The notes: generated from the letters alone by a model not told the origin. Positions 26,815-37,250 are shown, counted from the stretch's first letter. The stretch: 64,000 nucleotides of DNA from Sporosarcina ureae (GCF_002082015.1 NZ_CP015109.1:1118001-1182000), one strand, 5' to 3'. A program made the numbers and translations.

Positions 26815-27840
26815 CACTTAGTACATCAGCTAATGCTTCGGTAGTCCGATTGAGTTCTTCCAGTGTGTTATCGACCCCACCGATTTCTACAATAACTGCA
26901 TTGGAGATATATCTTGATTATACACACCGTTTCCTTGAGTGCTATCCTTCGTAATATTCCTTTTGATAAACCCGGATACCGCGTAGAGAGCAGTTGATCT
27001 AATCCTTCAATGAATTGAAGATTTTTTTTATAATTTTCGTGCCCAGTACCTACAACAAATAGTAGGCGTCCAAAATTATCTCCATTTATTTCTTAGTAGT
27101 AGAGTTTCTACGTAAAGAATCTCTATGTATATCCAAGAATATTTCCAAATCTTTATTCTCAGCGCGTGCAGATTTTACCCGTTCTCCTGATATCTGATAT
27201 GAACTATTGAAATCTAACCCTCTCAAACTAAGTTCTTGAACAATATCAGTTGAATCCACTTCAGTACCTACGCCTCTTTTTCCCAAAGCTTTCCCAAGCA
27301 TTTTTCCTACTATCGTAATATTTGCTTTTGAGTGGTAAGCGTTCTCCGGTTTTTTAGTGTCTGTAAAATAAGGTAAAAAAGATTCTCTGCTATGGGAATG
27401 ATAAATATATACGACATCCCTTCCAAAAGTAGAGTGGATAGGATCTCTAGGAGGTATTAGAGGTGCTTTCATATTTTCAAAAATCGCGTCAAATCTCTCT
27501 TTATCAAAACTCCTTTCCTTTAATAGATCTTTCATCGCTGGATTAAATTCATCTCTAGCTAGTTGCTCGAATTCGGTATCTTGCTTATTAGTCTTTTCAT
27601 CTTCTCCTTCTACTAAACTTTTTATTTTCTTTAAGGGCTCTTTTTCTAAATCAGCTTTAACATACAATTTATCCAACAAACTTTGTTCTTCAATTTCATC
27701 ACCTGGAATAAAAAACATTAGAAATAAAAGAACTAAGAACCAATGGCAAATAAGGTAGTTGCGATGTAAAGTAAAATTAAAAGTGGTTTTTTGCGCTTCT
27801 CTTTTTCACTGGATCTTTCTTCAGTCGGAGTCAATATATA
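26815..27840 (-). pseudogene. Stage II sporulation protein P homologue, decayed
   Basis: The longest open piece (27718-27086) contains YIYHSHSRESFLPYF, the TDIVQELS region and DIHRDSLRR, as in the SpoIIP amidase/endopeptidase of forespore engulfment. Upstream, KKPLLILLYIATTLF supplies the N-terminal membrane helix in another frame. Downstream, FGRLLFVVGTGHENYKKN, then GNGVYNQD, then AVIVEIGGVDNTLEELNRT appear in successive frames. At least four frame disruptions and a probable small deletion near 26915 are present. The catalytic His and Glu positions survive, but not in one frame. Confidence 0.78.
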
Positions 27841-27865
27841 CCACGCCTCAATTCATTCAAATTTT

Positions 27866-27904
27866 AAAACAGCCAGTGTGATTTGATGCACACTGGCTGT
27901 TTTC
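27866..27904. terminator. Bidirectional terminator downstream of the multicopper oxidase
   Basis: AAAACAGCCAGTGTG pairs with CACACTGGCTGTTTT around a 6-8 base loop. Confidence 0.85.
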
Positions 27905-27952
27905 ATATTAACTTTTTCACCTTACGATTCTTCACATTAAACTCATGAAAGT

Positions 27953-29461
27953 CTAGTGCACTTCTATTTGTCCCATCATACCATTGTCCTCATGTTCAAG
28001 AATATGACAATGGAACATGTAAACACCTTTATGATTGAATTGGATAGCTATTTTTACTCGCTCCCCTGGATGAACAGATATACTGTCTTTCCAACCTTTT
28101 TCATTTTCCGCTGGTTCTTCCCCATCTCTTGAGACTATTTTAAACTGAGTCCCGTGAATATGAAATGGATGAATCATGCCACCCATCATATCTTTTTGTT
28201 GTAAATTTCCAAACCTCTGTAACTCCTTCTGGTTGTGTGAAATCAATTCTTTCTGGATCAAATTTCTTTCCGTTTATCGTTACTTTATCCATCATTCCAA
28301 AAAGCTCTATCTTTTTGGTGACTGGTAAATTCTTCTCTTCAGATGTTAATGAAAAGTTATTCAGCTTTTTGCTGATTTCATCAGTTTTTCCACTTTGACC
28401 TGAGACATCTAACGGCAAAAGGATAGAACCTTCTTCATTTATTAATGCCAGGTCATTTGCAGTATTAAGCGCTGCAAAATCAACAACAATTTCTGCCCGT
28501 TCTGAAGGTGTCAATGTGATTTCGTTAAGTGTCACTGGTTCATTCAAAAACCCACCATCCGTTGCTATTTGAACAAAGGAATCCCCTGTATTCAATTTAA
28601 ATGTGAAATTCCTTGCATTCGATCCATTTAATAAACGAAGGCGCACTTTTTCTTTGTTTACAGCCAACTTAGGATTTAGTGTTCCATTGATTAATAACGT
28701 ATCTCCGATTGTTCCGTCATCATTCATTGCCGCTCTGTAATTCAATTGTTTCTTTTCATCAAATGTTTTATCTTGAAAAATCAACGGTATATCATTCTTC
28801 CCATAATCATTTGGTAATCCGAGATTTTTGCATTGTCATCTTCGATATAAATCAATCCCGCAAGACCGTTATATACCTGTTCAGAGGTTTTCCCTTCTGG
28901 ATGGGGATGAAACCAAAGTGTTGCCGCTTCTTGTTCCACTTTAAACTCAATCGTTTTTTCTTCACCCGGTTTAATCACATCATGAGGGCCACCATCAGCA
29001 TCTGCCGCTACTTCAAGTCCATGCCAATGAAATGTTGTATTCTCATCGAGCTCATTGATCGCTCTGATTTTTACTGTTTCGCCTTTCTCTAACCGAAGCA
29101 TTGGACCTAAAAATGTTCCATTATAACCATACGTATTTGTTTCTACACCATCAAATATTTCAGTCTTTCCTGTTTGTGCTCTTACGGTGTATGTGACTCC
29201 TTCGTTGTTATCACGTTCAAGCATGGAAGGAATTTTTAATTCATTTTCCCCTGTTGAGTCATTTAAACTTACAACCTCATCATGACTCATATGCTCATTT
29301 TCCATCATGTCTTCATTCATATCCATCATTGAATGATCCATCTCTTCATCATTCATCATGGAATTATTCATGTCCTCATCAGGTTGTGAGTTAGCATTGC
29401 TACAACCGCTAATTACCAATATACCAATCGCTAGCGCGGTAATTTTCATTTTTATCCTCAT
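27953..29461 (-). pseudogene. Multicopper oxidase, frameshifted in two places
   Basis: A secreted copper oxidase in three reading frames. The first (from 29461) has a lipobox (VISGCS), a Met/His-rich copper-binding stretch (about residues 28-60) and the first copper sites HWHGLE and WFHPHPEG. The second (to about 28217) has LLNGSNARNF and a SERAEIVVDF segment. The third has HPFHIHGT and the type 1/3 copper site [14 protein letters not shown]. The joins are at a 5-base A tract (T tract at 28825-28829) and at about 28195-28215, where one G and one A are missing. It is intact apart from these losses and sits beside copA-copZ-csoR, so its original role was copper detoxification. Confidence 0.82.
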
Positions 29462-29535
29462 TACTTTTTCCTCTTTTCTCTTAATTATTTCTTTTGTAGT
29501 GTAACAAAAGAATATGAAAAAAGTATGCAGATGAA

Positions 29536-29811
29536 CAAATTGTAAATAACGAACCTACTATTTCAGCAATCAACTTTGAATTTAACTAGACGGAATACTC
29601 CGTCAACGTTAGCCAGAAATTTAATAAAATTTTCGCAAACGAAGAAGGTATGCATGGAATCTCTATCGATGGGCTTGATGTAGACATTAAAGGCGATGAT
29701 GAATCAACTTTCACACCTACAGAGCCTGGTGAGTATATAATCTATTGTAAAATTACATGTGGGGCAGGACATGCCGATATGAAATCGACACTAATAGTCA
29801 AGTTTTCTTAG
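29536..29811 (+). pseudogene. Cupredoxin/CuA-domain protein remnant
   Basis: The C-terminal 90 codons of a cytochrome c oxidase subunit II-like cupredoxin. They read INFEFN, an in-frame TAG at 29587, TEYSVNVSQKF, ANEEGMHGISIDGLDVDI and the copper-ligand segment YCKITCGAGHADMKSTL. Both Cys, the His and the Met of a CuA site are kept. No start or ribosome binding site lies ahead of it, and a CAG-to-TAG change explains the stop. It lies in a copper gene cluster next to copA. Confidence 0.7.
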
Positions 29812-29848
29812 ATTGCTCGCCGTGATGATTATTCACAATTTCAGAATG

Positions 29849-29890
29849 AAAAAGAGTGAGAAAGGAATATATTCCAGTCCCACTCTTTTA
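29849..29890. terminator. Terminator of the copA operon
   Basis: AAAAAGAGTG and CACTCTTTTA flank a GGAATATATTCC inner palindrome; it works on either strand. Confidence 0.7.
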
Positions 29891-29935
29891 TGCTTATATC
29901 TCCATTGCCACTTTCGTATAAACCATCTTCAATAT

Positions 29936-32350
29936 TTATTTCAAATTAACTTTTTGCAAACGCAATGCATTCAACACAACGGATACCGAACTAAACGCCA
30001 TGGCAGCCCCTGCAACCCATGGGGCTAATAAACCAATTGCCGCAATTGGTATCCCGACCGTGTTATAGAAGAAAGCAAAAAATAAGTTTTGCTTAATATT
30101 CCGCATTGTTTTCCTACTCATAATAATCGCATCTGCAACGCTATTTAAATCACCACGCATGAGTGTTATGTCTGCCGCTTCAATCGCAATATCTGTACCT
30201 GTACCAACGGCCATTCCGATGTTTGCCATTGCAAGCGCTGGGGCATCATTTATTCCGTCACCCACCATGGCGACTTTTTTGCCTTGATCTTGTAGCTTTT
30301 TAATTTCATCACTTTTTTGTTCTGGCAACACTTCTGCAATCACATGTGATAGACCGATTTGACGAGCAATGGCCTCTGCAGTTCGTTGGTTGTCACCAGT
30401 TAGCATGATGACCTCTAGATCCAATTCCTTCATTCTCGCAATGGCTTCTTTGGAAGTTTCCTTCACTGTATCCGCCACCGCAACGACACCTGCAAGTTGT
30501 TGATCCACAGCAATGAGCATCGCTGTTTTTCCGTCACTCTCTAGTTTTTCCATAGATACTTCTGAATCTAAAATTGCGATGTTATGTTCTTTCATCAACC
30601 TTCTCGTGCCGACCAATATTTCTTGACCCCCAACAATGGCGCGAATACCATACCCAGGTAAAGCTTCAAAATTTGTGGCATCAAGAAGTGATAAACCTTT
30701 TTCTTTCGCACCAAGAACAATCGCTTGTGCCAATGGATGTTCAGATTGATTTTCGGCTGTTGCAACTAATTGTAGAACTTCATCTTCTGTAAAACCCTTT
30801 GTTACTGTAATATCTGTTAAAGCAGGCTCTCCCTTTGTTACTGTTCCTGTTTTATCTAACACAACTGTATCAATTGAGCGTGTATTCTCTAAATGTTCGC
30901 CGCCTTTAAAGAGTAAGCCCATTTCAGCAGCTCGACCTGAACCTGCCATAATCGAAGTCGGTGTTGCCAAGCCTAACGCACATGGACAAGCGATAACCAA
31001 AATTGAAATCGTTGGAATCAATGCCGAGCGGAAATCACCTGGTGTTACCGCGAAATACCAAATGAAGAAAGTCGCCACTGCGATTACAACGACAATCGGT
31101 ACAAAAACACCCGAAATTCGATCAGCCAAACGTTGAATATCTGCTTTCGATCCTTGTGCTTCTTCAACTACCTTCACAATTTGTGCTAATGCTGTATCCT
31201 TCCCTACTTTTGTTGCTTTGATTTGCAAAGAACCGTTCTTATTAATTGTTGCACCAATAACTGCGTCCCCCGCAACTTTATCAATCGGAAGACTTTCTCC
31301 TGTAATCATCGATTCGTCAATCGCGGAACGACCTTCAATAATTTCGCCATCCACCGGAATCTTTTCACCTGGTTTTACAATGATTGTATCTCCTGCGATT
31401 ACTTGCTCAATCGGCAATTCCAATTCAACACCGTCTCTTAACACTCTTGCCGTTTTAGCTTGTAAACCCAATAATTTTTGAATCGCTTGACTTGTTTTTC
31501 CTTTTGCACGGACTTCAAATAACTTCCCAAGAACGATCAATGTGATAATAACGGCAGCCGCTTCAAAATAGAGGTCGGCATGCCCAATGCTTCCCGCATT
31601 CATCCATTCAAATGATAAATAAAGACTGTAAAAATATGCTGCACTCGTGCCCAATGCAATCAATACGTCCATATTGGCACTTTTATTTCTAAGTGAATTA
31701 AAAGCACCTTTATAAAACTGGGCACCCACGATGAATTGTACCGGTGTTGCAAGTGCAAGTTGTACCCACGGATTCATGAGAATCGCGGGCAGGTAGATAA
31801 ACGATAGAAACTCGAAATGGGCAATCATCGTCCATAACAAAGGAAATGTCAAAATAGCTGAGAAAATGAACTTATTCTTCTGCTTTTTGATTTCTTGTTC
31901 TTGATGGTCTATCTTGTCTTTACTATCTTGCTGTGGTATTAATTCATAGCCCATTTTCTTAACTGCAGTCATCATATCAGATGCTTTAATTTTATTATCA
32001 TCATATTCTACAGCAATGGTTTCAAGCGCAAAATTAACTGCAGCATTAGAAACACCATCCATTTTACTAATTCTCTTTTCAATTCTAGCTGCACATGCTG
32101 AACAAGTCATACCTGTAATATCAAATGTTTCTTTTTCTTGAACCACTTCATAACCAAGTCTCTTTATTCTTTTAATAAATTCATTCTCATCTGTTATCTC
32201 TGGATCATAAACGATGGTTGATCTTTCTAAAGCAAAGTTGACGTTCGCTTTTTCAACACCTTCTATTTTGGAGAGACCCTTTTCAATGCGATTTGCGCAT
32301 GCCGCGCAGGTCATTCCCTTAATTTGAATTGTTTTATCAGTAGTTGGCAT
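29936..32350 (-). CDS. copA: Copper-exporting P1B-type ATPase CopA
   Basis: A Cu(I) efflux pump of 804 residues. Two N-terminal heavy-metal domains carry C15-x-x-C18 and C83-x-x-C86. Eight membrane helices follow, with the CPC ion-binding motif in the sixth ([11 protein letters not shown]), then DKTGT phosphorylation, TGDN and [10 protein letters not shown] hinge motifs. The ATG at 32350 has GGAGG eight bases upstream; the frame extends 25 codons further. A CsoR-like box lies just upstream of the ribosome binding site. It is separated from copZ by about 130 bases on the same strand. Confidence 0.95.
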   Translation of the reverse strand: MPTTDKTIQIKGMTCAACANRIEKGLSKIEGVEKANVNFALERSTIVYDPEITDENEFIKRIKRLGYEVVQEKETFDITGMTCSACAARIEKRISKMDGVSNAAVNFALETIAVEYDDNKIKASDMMTAVKKMGYELIPQQDSKDKIDHQEQEIKKQKNKFIFSAILTFPLLWTMIAHFEFLSFIYLPAILMNPWVQLALATPVQFIVGAQFYKGAFNSLRNKSANMDVLIALGTSAAYFYSLYLSFEWMNAGSIGHADLYFEAAAVIITLIVLGKLFEVRAKGKTSQAIQKLLGLQAKTARVLRDGVELELPIEQVIAGDTIIVKPGEKIPVDGEIIEGRSAIDESMITGESLPIDKVAGDAVIGATINKNGSLQIKATKVGKDTALAQIVKVVEEAQGSKADIQRLADRISGVFVPIVVVIAVATFFIWYFAVTPGDFRSALIPTISILVIACPCALGLATPTSIMAGSGRAAEMGLLFKGGEHLENTRSIDTVVLDKTGTVTKGEPALTDITVTKGFTEDEVLQLVATAENQSEHPLAQAIVLGAKEKGLSLLDATNFEALPGYGIRAIVGGQEILVGTRRLMKEHNIAILDSEVSMEKLESDGKTAMLIAVDQQLAGVVAVADTVKETSKEAIARMKELDLEVIMLTGDNQRTAEAIARQIGLSHVIAEVLPEQKSDEIKKLQDQGKKVAMVGDGINDAPALAMANIGMAVGTGTDIAIEAADITLMRGDLNSVADAIIMSRKTMRNIKQNLFFAFFYNTVGIPIAAIGLLAPWVAGAAMAFSSVSVVLNALRLQKVNLK

Positions 32351-32364
32351 TCGTTGTACCTCCA

Positions 32365-32381
32365 ATACTATATAGGGGTAT
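32365..32381. promoter_or_regulatory. Putative CsoR operator ahead of copA
   Basis: The 17-mer reads ATACCCC, then TATATAG, then TAT on the minus strand. It is an imperfect inverted repeat like Cu-sensing CsoR sites, with the same ATACCCC-N7-TAT layout as the csoR box. Confidence 0.5.
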
Positions 32382-32477
32382 GTTTTATTTAAAAAATAAT
32401 GATTATACCTAAAAGGTATAATCATATCCGCCTACCCCCAATATGATGTAAGCGGATATAGGGTTATTACTGATGAT

Positions 32478-32681
32478 TTAAACGATGTCATACCCTTGTT
32501 CTTCAATCGTTTCTTTGATCTGATCCAATGTTGTTAATGTGTGATCAAAGTCTACGACAACTTCGCCACTGTTTAAATTAACGTTTACTGAAGAAATACC
32601 CTTAAGATTACCTACGCTTTTCTCGATTGAATTGACACAATGATTGCATGACATTCCTTGTACTATTATTTTTTCCGTCAT
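32478..32681 (-). CDS. copZ: Copper chaperone CopZ
   Basis: A single heavy-metal-associated domain of 67 residues that carries Cu(I) to CopA. It has the GMSCNHCVNSIE metal motif near residue 10 and the conserved GYDIV end. The ATG at 32681 is chosen because AGGAGG lies eight bases upstream; an ATG two codons earlier is too near. It lies between csoR (60 bases upstream) and copA, the standard csoR-copZ-copA order. Confidence 0.93.
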   Translation of the reverse strand: MTEKIIVQGMSCNHCVNSIEKSVGNLKGISSVNVNLNSGEVVVDFDHTLTTLDQIKETIEEQGYDIV

Positions 32682-32740
32682 TTTCATGACCTCCTATTTT
32701 GCAATTTAGTTGATGTAACTCGACTGTGTTTTCTACCCAT

Positions 32741-33028
32741 TTATTTCGACATTGTCTTCATAACATCCATTAATTCTTTAATAGCTGCTTCACCATCTTG
32801 CCCTTTAATGGCCTTTACTACACAATGATGAGTATGATCTTCCAGTAAAGCTAGAGATACTTTGTTCATGGCTGATTGAACCGCACTAATTTGGTGTAAG
32901 ATATCCACACAGTAGCGGTCATTCTCGACCATCTGATGTATCCCTCTTACTTGCCCTTCAACGCGCTTTAAACGGTTTAAAAGTTGTTGTTTATTTGGCT
33001 GGACAGTAGTTTTTGTTGAGTCTGTCAT
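32741..33028 (-). CDS. csoR: Copper-sensing repressor CsoR
   Basis: A 95-residue all-helical repressor of the CsoR/RcnR family that releases DNA on binding Cu(I). The Cu ligands C40, H65 and C69 (W-x pattern: C-H-C) are all present. The start follows GAGGAGGGA. A CsoR-type 17-mer lies upstream at 33054-33070, which suggests autoregulation of csoR-copZ. The His/Cys set distinguishes it from formaldehyde (FrmR) and nickel (RcnR) sensors. Confidence 0.93.
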   Translation of the reverse strand: MTDSTKTTVQPNKQQLLNRLKRVEGQVRGIHQMVENDRYCVDILHQISAVQSAMNKVSLALLEDHTHHCVVKAIKGQDGEAAIKELMDVMKTMSK

Positions 33029-33053
33029 GATATTCCCTCCTCACCAATTACTT

Positions 33054-33070
33054 ATACCCCGTACCCCTAT
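33054..33070. promoter_or_regulatory. Putative CsoR operator ahead of csoR
   Basis: ATACCCCGTACCCCTAT has the ATACCCC start and TAT end of CsoR sites and is related to the 17-mer ahead of copA. Confidence 0.5.
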
Positions 33071-33147
33071 AATAACATTTCGTTTTACCGGGGTCAAATA
33101 ATCATTTTATATCATCCATCCCGATAATCATTTAATTCCCAGTAAAG

Positions 33148-33192
33148 AAATATGGGCATCCGTTTTTTTAAAAAAAACGGATGCCCATATTA
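33148..33192. terminator. Long palindromic terminator after the NlpC/SLH gene
   Basis: AATATGGGCATCCG pairs with CGGATGCCCATATT and is joined by a T7-A8 tract that can also pair. It lies just past the minus-strand stop. Confidence 0.8.
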
Positions 33193-33203
33193 CAATTATT
33201 AAT

Positions 33204-34247
33204 TTAGTTTATCGAAATTGCTGTGTATATAGCAGCGGAAAAATCAGCTCGCGTTGCTTCTTTTCCCTGATCAAATCTTGAGGTTTTAAAAACTTCTGTT
33301 TGGTCAAGAGTCTTCAATGCATGAATTGCTCCAGAAGCCCAGTGACTTGTAGAAACATCATCATAAGTAGATGCTACTAATGTTTTATTCTTCATTATTT
33401 CTTGAAGCTCAAATGCTCTATTTACAATAACTGCCAGATGAGTACGTGTAAGCTTATCATTAACCCCAAATTCACCTGTTGTATACCCTTGAAGGATACC
33501 CGCTTCATTCAGTGCTGCAATATCATCTAAAAATGCATAATCTGACGACACATCTTTGAATGTCACTCTGGTCGTTGATTCCAACTTCAGCACTCGATTC
33601 AACATTGCTGCTGCATGACCACGCGTAATCGAACTTTCTGGCTTAAACGTCGAGTCAAGGTAGCCGTTGACAACGTTCTTTTCATTAAGCGCAATGATTG
33701 CGTCATGTGCTAGATGTTCCAACGGTAGATCCTTGAACTTGCCACTCATTAATTGTGCACTTTTTACAGTGTCAGGTTCAGGAACACTAGTAAAATTCGC
33801 TACTCGCTTAGCTCCGGCATACCTAGGCGCCCAATAAGGATTTGTCTTCAGATTTGCCTTCAAGACTCCACGACTTTTCGCAGATATGAACTCGTCATTC
33901 CCTAAATAAATTCCAGTATGAGATATACCTTTTTTATATGTATTCGCAAAGAACACTAAATCCCCTGGTTGCAGATCAGCTTTACTAACAGAAGTACCTA
34001 CTCTGAACTGATCTGCGGATGTTCTCGGTAAGTTAATGTTGAAATTATTATATACATATCTGATATAACCCGAACAATCAAATGCAGCGGGTGTTGACCC
34101 TCCGAACTTGTAAGGTGTGCCATAAAACTTATTCGCATACGTCGCAATTTCATTGGAAGCTGCCGCACTAACTTTATTTGAAGATATAAACGGTATTGTA
34201 CTAATTAAAATCAAAGCCATTAGAAATTGAATTAATCGTTTTTTCAT
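33204..34247 (-). CDS. Secreted NlpC/P60 peptidase with three SLH repeats
   Basis: A cell-wall hydrolase of 347 residues. It has a signal peptide (residues 1-28, ending VSA-AA). An NlpC/P60 domain follows with catalytic C58 (FDCSGY) and H110 (ISHTGIYLG). Three S-layer homology repeats occur from about 165 to 345 (DAIIALNEKNVVNGY, DIAALNEAGILQGY and a third, less conserved). SLH repeats anchor proteins to pyruvylated wall polymer. The ATG at 34247 follows GAGGTGGAAA; the frame runs 11 codons further up. Substrate is probably the peptide stem of peptidoglycan. Confidence 0.88.
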   Translation of the reverse strand: MKKRLIQFLMALILISTIPFISSNKVSAAASNEIATYANKFYGTPYKFGGSTPAAFDCSGYIRYVYNNFNINLPRTSADQFRVGTSVSKADLQPGDLVFFANTYKKGISHTGIYLGNDEFISAKSRGVLKANLKTNPYWAPRYAGAKRVANFTSVPEPDTVKSAQLMSGKFKDLPLEHLAHDAIIALNEKNVVNGYLDSTFKPESSITRGHAAAMLNRVLKLESTTRVTFKDVSSDYAFLDDIAALNEAGILQGYTTGEFGVNDKLTRTHLAVIVNRAFELQEIMKNKTLVASTYDDVSTSHWASGAIHALKTLDQTEVFKTSRFDQGKEATRADFSAAIYTAISIN

Positions 34248-34433
34248 TTTCCACCTCGAATAGTTTTTTGTCTTGTTCATTGTTCGACCACTTTTTTATT
34301 ACTTCCTGTATAACTTTAGTATAATAAATGTGGTTATTGCTTTACAATCACGTTACATTTGCATGACTAAACTAAGGATTATTTAAGGAGAATAATCAGT
34401 CACTCGGCTATACATTTTGTATTTTCGACATAC

Positions 34434-34471
34434 AAAAAAATCGTCTATGTTCATAAAGTAGACGATTTTTC
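34434..34471. terminator. Terminator of the ResA-like gene
   Basis: AAAAATCGTCTA and TAGACGATTTTT form a 12-bp stem. On the minus strand seven T residues follow. It lies about 100 bases past the 34572 stop. Confidence 0.75.
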
Positions 34472-34571
34472 ATTATTGTGATTTTCATTAACTACTCCCA
34501 CCACACCATAACTCTCCTACCTCCTAAACGAACAGAAGATAATGTGGCAACCGCGTAAATCCTACCTTTAA

Positions 34572-35150
34572 CTAATCAAGATCATCAACAAGTGCTTTTA
34601 TTGTCTCTTCATCCATCGGTCCAATAAACTTGTGCCTAATTGTCCCATCCGTGCCAATCATATATGTTGTAGGAATGGACATAATCTTATACATTTCCAT
34701 GACTTCGCCATCTTTATCAAGCGGAATCGGAAATGTTAACCCATACGCATCCACAAATTTCTGGATGCTGTCGGTCCCTCGCTCTTCCTTCGTCATATTC
34801 ACGGCAATGATTTCTACATTCGCGGAATCTTTATTTTTTCTATAGTAATTTTGCATATGAGGCATTTCTGCTTTGCATGGACCACACCAAGATGCCCAAA
34901 AGTTAAGAATAACTTTTTGCCCTTTATAGTCCGACAGCTTTATTACGTCCCCTGAAAGTGTAATAAGCCTAAAATCAGGAGGTGTATTTCCTTCTTCAAG
35001 CCCAGACTCGTACTCAATCGTTGTGCTATCCGCCCCAGTAACGATTGTTTCGATTGGCTCCGCTATTTCTAGGTTTGATTTAACCATCAGGACAATCAAC
35101 GTACCGATAATTAAAGCTGTTATAACAATACCTACCGTCCGCTTATTCAC
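34572..35150 (-). CDS. ResA/TlpA-like membrane-anchored thioredoxin-fold protein
   Basis: A 192-residue protein with one N-terminal membrane anchor (residues 6-23) and an extracytoplasmic TlpA-like thioredoxin domain. The active site is C89-G-P-C92 in NFWASWCGPCKAEMP, and the cis-Pro is in SIPTTYMI. Such proteins reduce disulfides, for example in apocytochrome c or metal-binding proteins. The GTG start has CGGAGG upstream. It is distinct from the second ResA in this window (57457), which has a CAPC active site. Its flank was hit by IS110 copy 1. Confidence 0.83.
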   Translation of the reverse strand: MNKRTVGIVITALIIGTLIVLMVKSNLEIAEPIETIVTGADSTTIEYESGLEEGNTPPDFRLITLSGDVIKLSDYKGQKVILNFWASWCGPCKAEMPHMQNYYRKNKDSANVEIIAVNMTKEERGTDSIQKFVDAYGLTFPIPLDKDGEVMEMYKIMSIPTTYMIGTDGTIRHKFIGPMDEETIKALVDDLD

Positions 35151-35514
35151 AATTGTACCTCCGATTCAATTTTTCTGTCACTCCCCGAAATACTAGTATT
35201 CCAGAAACTAAGGTGATGAAAAAATCTTGATGACAGCTAACCCTTTAAACCCCTTCTATTGTAAAAAGGATGCGAATAATTATACACTTATTGATAATAT
35301 TCTCCTCCCTCTATAAATATTGATGTATCAACGGTTTGACCCGTTGTTAGGGCGCCAAAAATATATTTTTGACACACTTGTTACCGTTTTGAATTTAATA
35401 TGTGAATCTTCTAACAGCCTTTGGTACGCTACGCGGTCATCGCTGGATAATACTGGTTGCGATGCTAATACAATATACGATGCACTCTGGATCTCCGCAT
35501 AGCTTATGATGACG

Positions 35515-35615
35515 TACCCTCCCATGTCTCTTGGCGTCTAATGCGCCTACATTCCTTCGTTCGGTCTAGTCATAAGGCGGAGGCTGGCGAAGCTCCTTTA
35601 GGGACTCATTGGTCG
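35515..35615 (-). ncRNA. Candidate bridge (seek) RNA guide region, IS110 copy 1
   Basis: Read on the minus strand, this part of the 3' non-coding region holds TAAAGGAG (35593-35600), equal to the left half of the target, and CCTCC (35579-35583), complementary to GGAGG. It also holds AGGAATG (35550-35556), complementary to the left element end CATTCCT, and GGGAGG (35518-35523), equal to the right element end. A GCT/AGC hairpin and a GGCG/CGCC hairpin separate each pair. RNA boundaries are not known; the assignment is inferred from these matches. Confidence 0.5.
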
Positions 35616-35683
35616 TATGGAAAATATCATGCCGGCTACTCCGTGTCATCCAATTTTCTAGTCATTCACTCAGAATGTCGTGC

Positions 35684-36961
35684 TTAGGCAGCTCTATCGA
35701 GCTTAGGAATGTCCTTCATCATTTGCTCAGCGTCAAACGCTATGTGTTTCGTACAGATTGCGTGTAGTACCTTCAGTAGTTTTCCGCAGAGAACCACAAT
35801 GGACTGTTTCTTGCGTAATGGATTCACTTGTCTGGTTGTGTAATACTCGTGCAGTTGTTTAAATGCCTTGTTATGCCGCACCATTGGCATCATGACACGG
35901 AAGAGCAGTGCACGCAGCTGGCTTCTTCCTCTTTTAGAAATTCGTTTCTGTCCCTTGTGCTGTCCGGAAGAATTCTCCCTCAACGTCAATCCCGCAAGTT
36001 TCAATAATTGGCGTGGATGATCGTAATGGGAGAAACTGCCGATTTCTGATAGTAAATCAATGATGGTTGCGTCTCCAAGTCCTGGGACTGTTTGGAGATA
36101 CTCGTACTCAACTGTAGCTTGAATAAACGCTGTCAGCTGTTCTTGAAGCGATGCCAGTTCCTTCTCAAGTTGGCGATAACGTTGAACAAGTGTGGCAATT
36201 TCAATACGGGCCATCTGTTGTCCTTCTGTTACGCCTATAGAAGTACGTGCATTTTCAATGAGCTTTTTTGTCTTCGGCAACTGGGGAGATTTCATCCCCT
36301 CTACCGTCCGGTAGGTTGCCAGTAGTTCTGACGGTTCCTGATTCACTATCTCAGATGGGAATGGAGTACATTCCAAAACGGCTAGCGCCATTTTACCAAA
36401 CGCTGGAAATATTCCTTGGAACTCGGGAAAGTACCGATCAGTCCAGCGAATCATCTTGTTTTTTATCGCGTTCAATTCTTCAGTAAGATTACCTTTCAAA
36501 GTCGAACCAACCCGTAGTTCTGCCTCTGTCTCCCTTAAAATTCTAGGGTAGCTGTAACGTCCATCTTTCACCAAACGGGCGATGACGAGGGCATCTTTTG
36601 CATCGTTCTTTGTTTGAAGATTGTCGTCCAGCTCCTTGGACTTCTTTACATGCATGGGGTTGCATACGACGAGGGGGATGCCCCGATCATCGAGAAAGTA
36701 AGCCAGGTTGAGCCAATAGTGGCCGGTAGGTTCAATACCTATGATGACATCACTTTTACCAAATTGTTTCTTAGCGTTTAGAATACACTCATAGAAGTAT
36801 TCGAACCCATGGCTTGATTGATGAACAGGGAACGATTTCTTAAGAATCAGGCCACGTTCATCGACCATGCAGGCGTAATGTGTGCGCTTGGCGATATCCA
36901 TTCCGATAACTAGCGTCTGATCCGTGACTTGATTAATCTTTGCATTTTGCGTAAAATTCAT
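35684..36961 (-). CDS. IS110-family transposase (DEDD recombinase), copy 1
   Basis: A 425-residue recombinase. The N-terminal RuvC-like DEDD domain has D22 (VIGMDIAKRTHY), E77 (GIEPTGHYW), D120 and D123 (KNDAKDA). A coiled-coil region (about 255-285) leads to the C-terminal domain with TVPGLGDATI and the proposed catalytic Ser in RENSSGQHKG (about 331-332). AAGGAGG precedes the ATG. Ten residues differ from copy 2, all after position 310. The product appears intact, so the element may be active. Confidence 0.93.
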   Translation of the reverse strand: MNFTQNAKINQVTDQTLVIGMDIAKRTHYACMVDERGLILKKSFPVHQSSHGFEYFYECILNAKKQFGKSDVIIGIEPTGHYWLNLAYFLDDRGIPLVVCNPMHVKKSKELDDNLQTKNDAKDALVIARLVKDGRYSYPRILRETEAELRVGSTLKGNLTEELNAIKNKMIRWTDRYFPEFQGIFPAFGKMALAVLECTPFPSEIVNQEPSELLATYRTVEGMKSPQLPKTKKLIENARTSIGVTEGQQMARIEIATLVQRYRQLEKELASLQEQLTAFIQATVEYEYLQTVPGLGDATIIDLLSEIGSFSHYDHPRQLLKLAGLTLRENSSGQHKGQKRISKRGRSQLRALLFRVMMPMVRHNKAFKQLHEYYTTRQVNPLRKKQSIVVLCGKLLKVLHAICTKHIAFDAEQMMKDIPKLDRAA

Positions 36962-37207
36962 GATGAGTCCTCCTTGGTATTTAAATTAGGGGTCAATTCG
37001 TGCTGATTTGACACCCCGCATCATACCAAGAGGGCTCTTTGTGTTCAAGTCCCCGAAAAAGCTTCTAACAGGAATGCTCCTTTAAATTCGAGTATATCGA
37101 GTATACTTATTATTTATGCATTTTTAATGAAGATGGTAAAAGTGTGGTAAGAAACCGTTCTGAAGAAACTTTTAAAGAGACTGGGACATAACTAGCATGA
37201 AGTAAGC

Positions 37208-37250
37208 TAAAAAAGGTTGGATCATCGTTCTTTGATGATCCAACTCTTTT
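37208..37250 (+). terminator. Terminator-like hairpin beside the IS1182 remnant
   Basis: GTTGGATCATC / GATGATCCAAC stem followed by TCTTTT. A GAGACTGGGACATAA sequence just upstream is of a kind often seen at IS1182-like element ends. Confidence 0.6.

Larger units (their letters stand above)
35304..37087 (-). mobile_element. IS110-family insertion sequence, copy 1
   Basis: About 1.78 kb, found again in opposite orientation at 59417-61199. The boundaries are where the two copies diverge: ATTTAAAGGAGCATTCC on the transposase-upstream side and TTTATAGAGGGAGG on the other. There are no terminal inverted repeats and no target duplication, as usual for IS110. The parts are a 126-base 5' region, a DEDD transposase and a 380-base 3' non-coding region. 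Joining the flanks restores ATTTAAAGGAGG. The shared bases make the exact ends uncertain by a few nucleotides. Confidence 0.88.
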
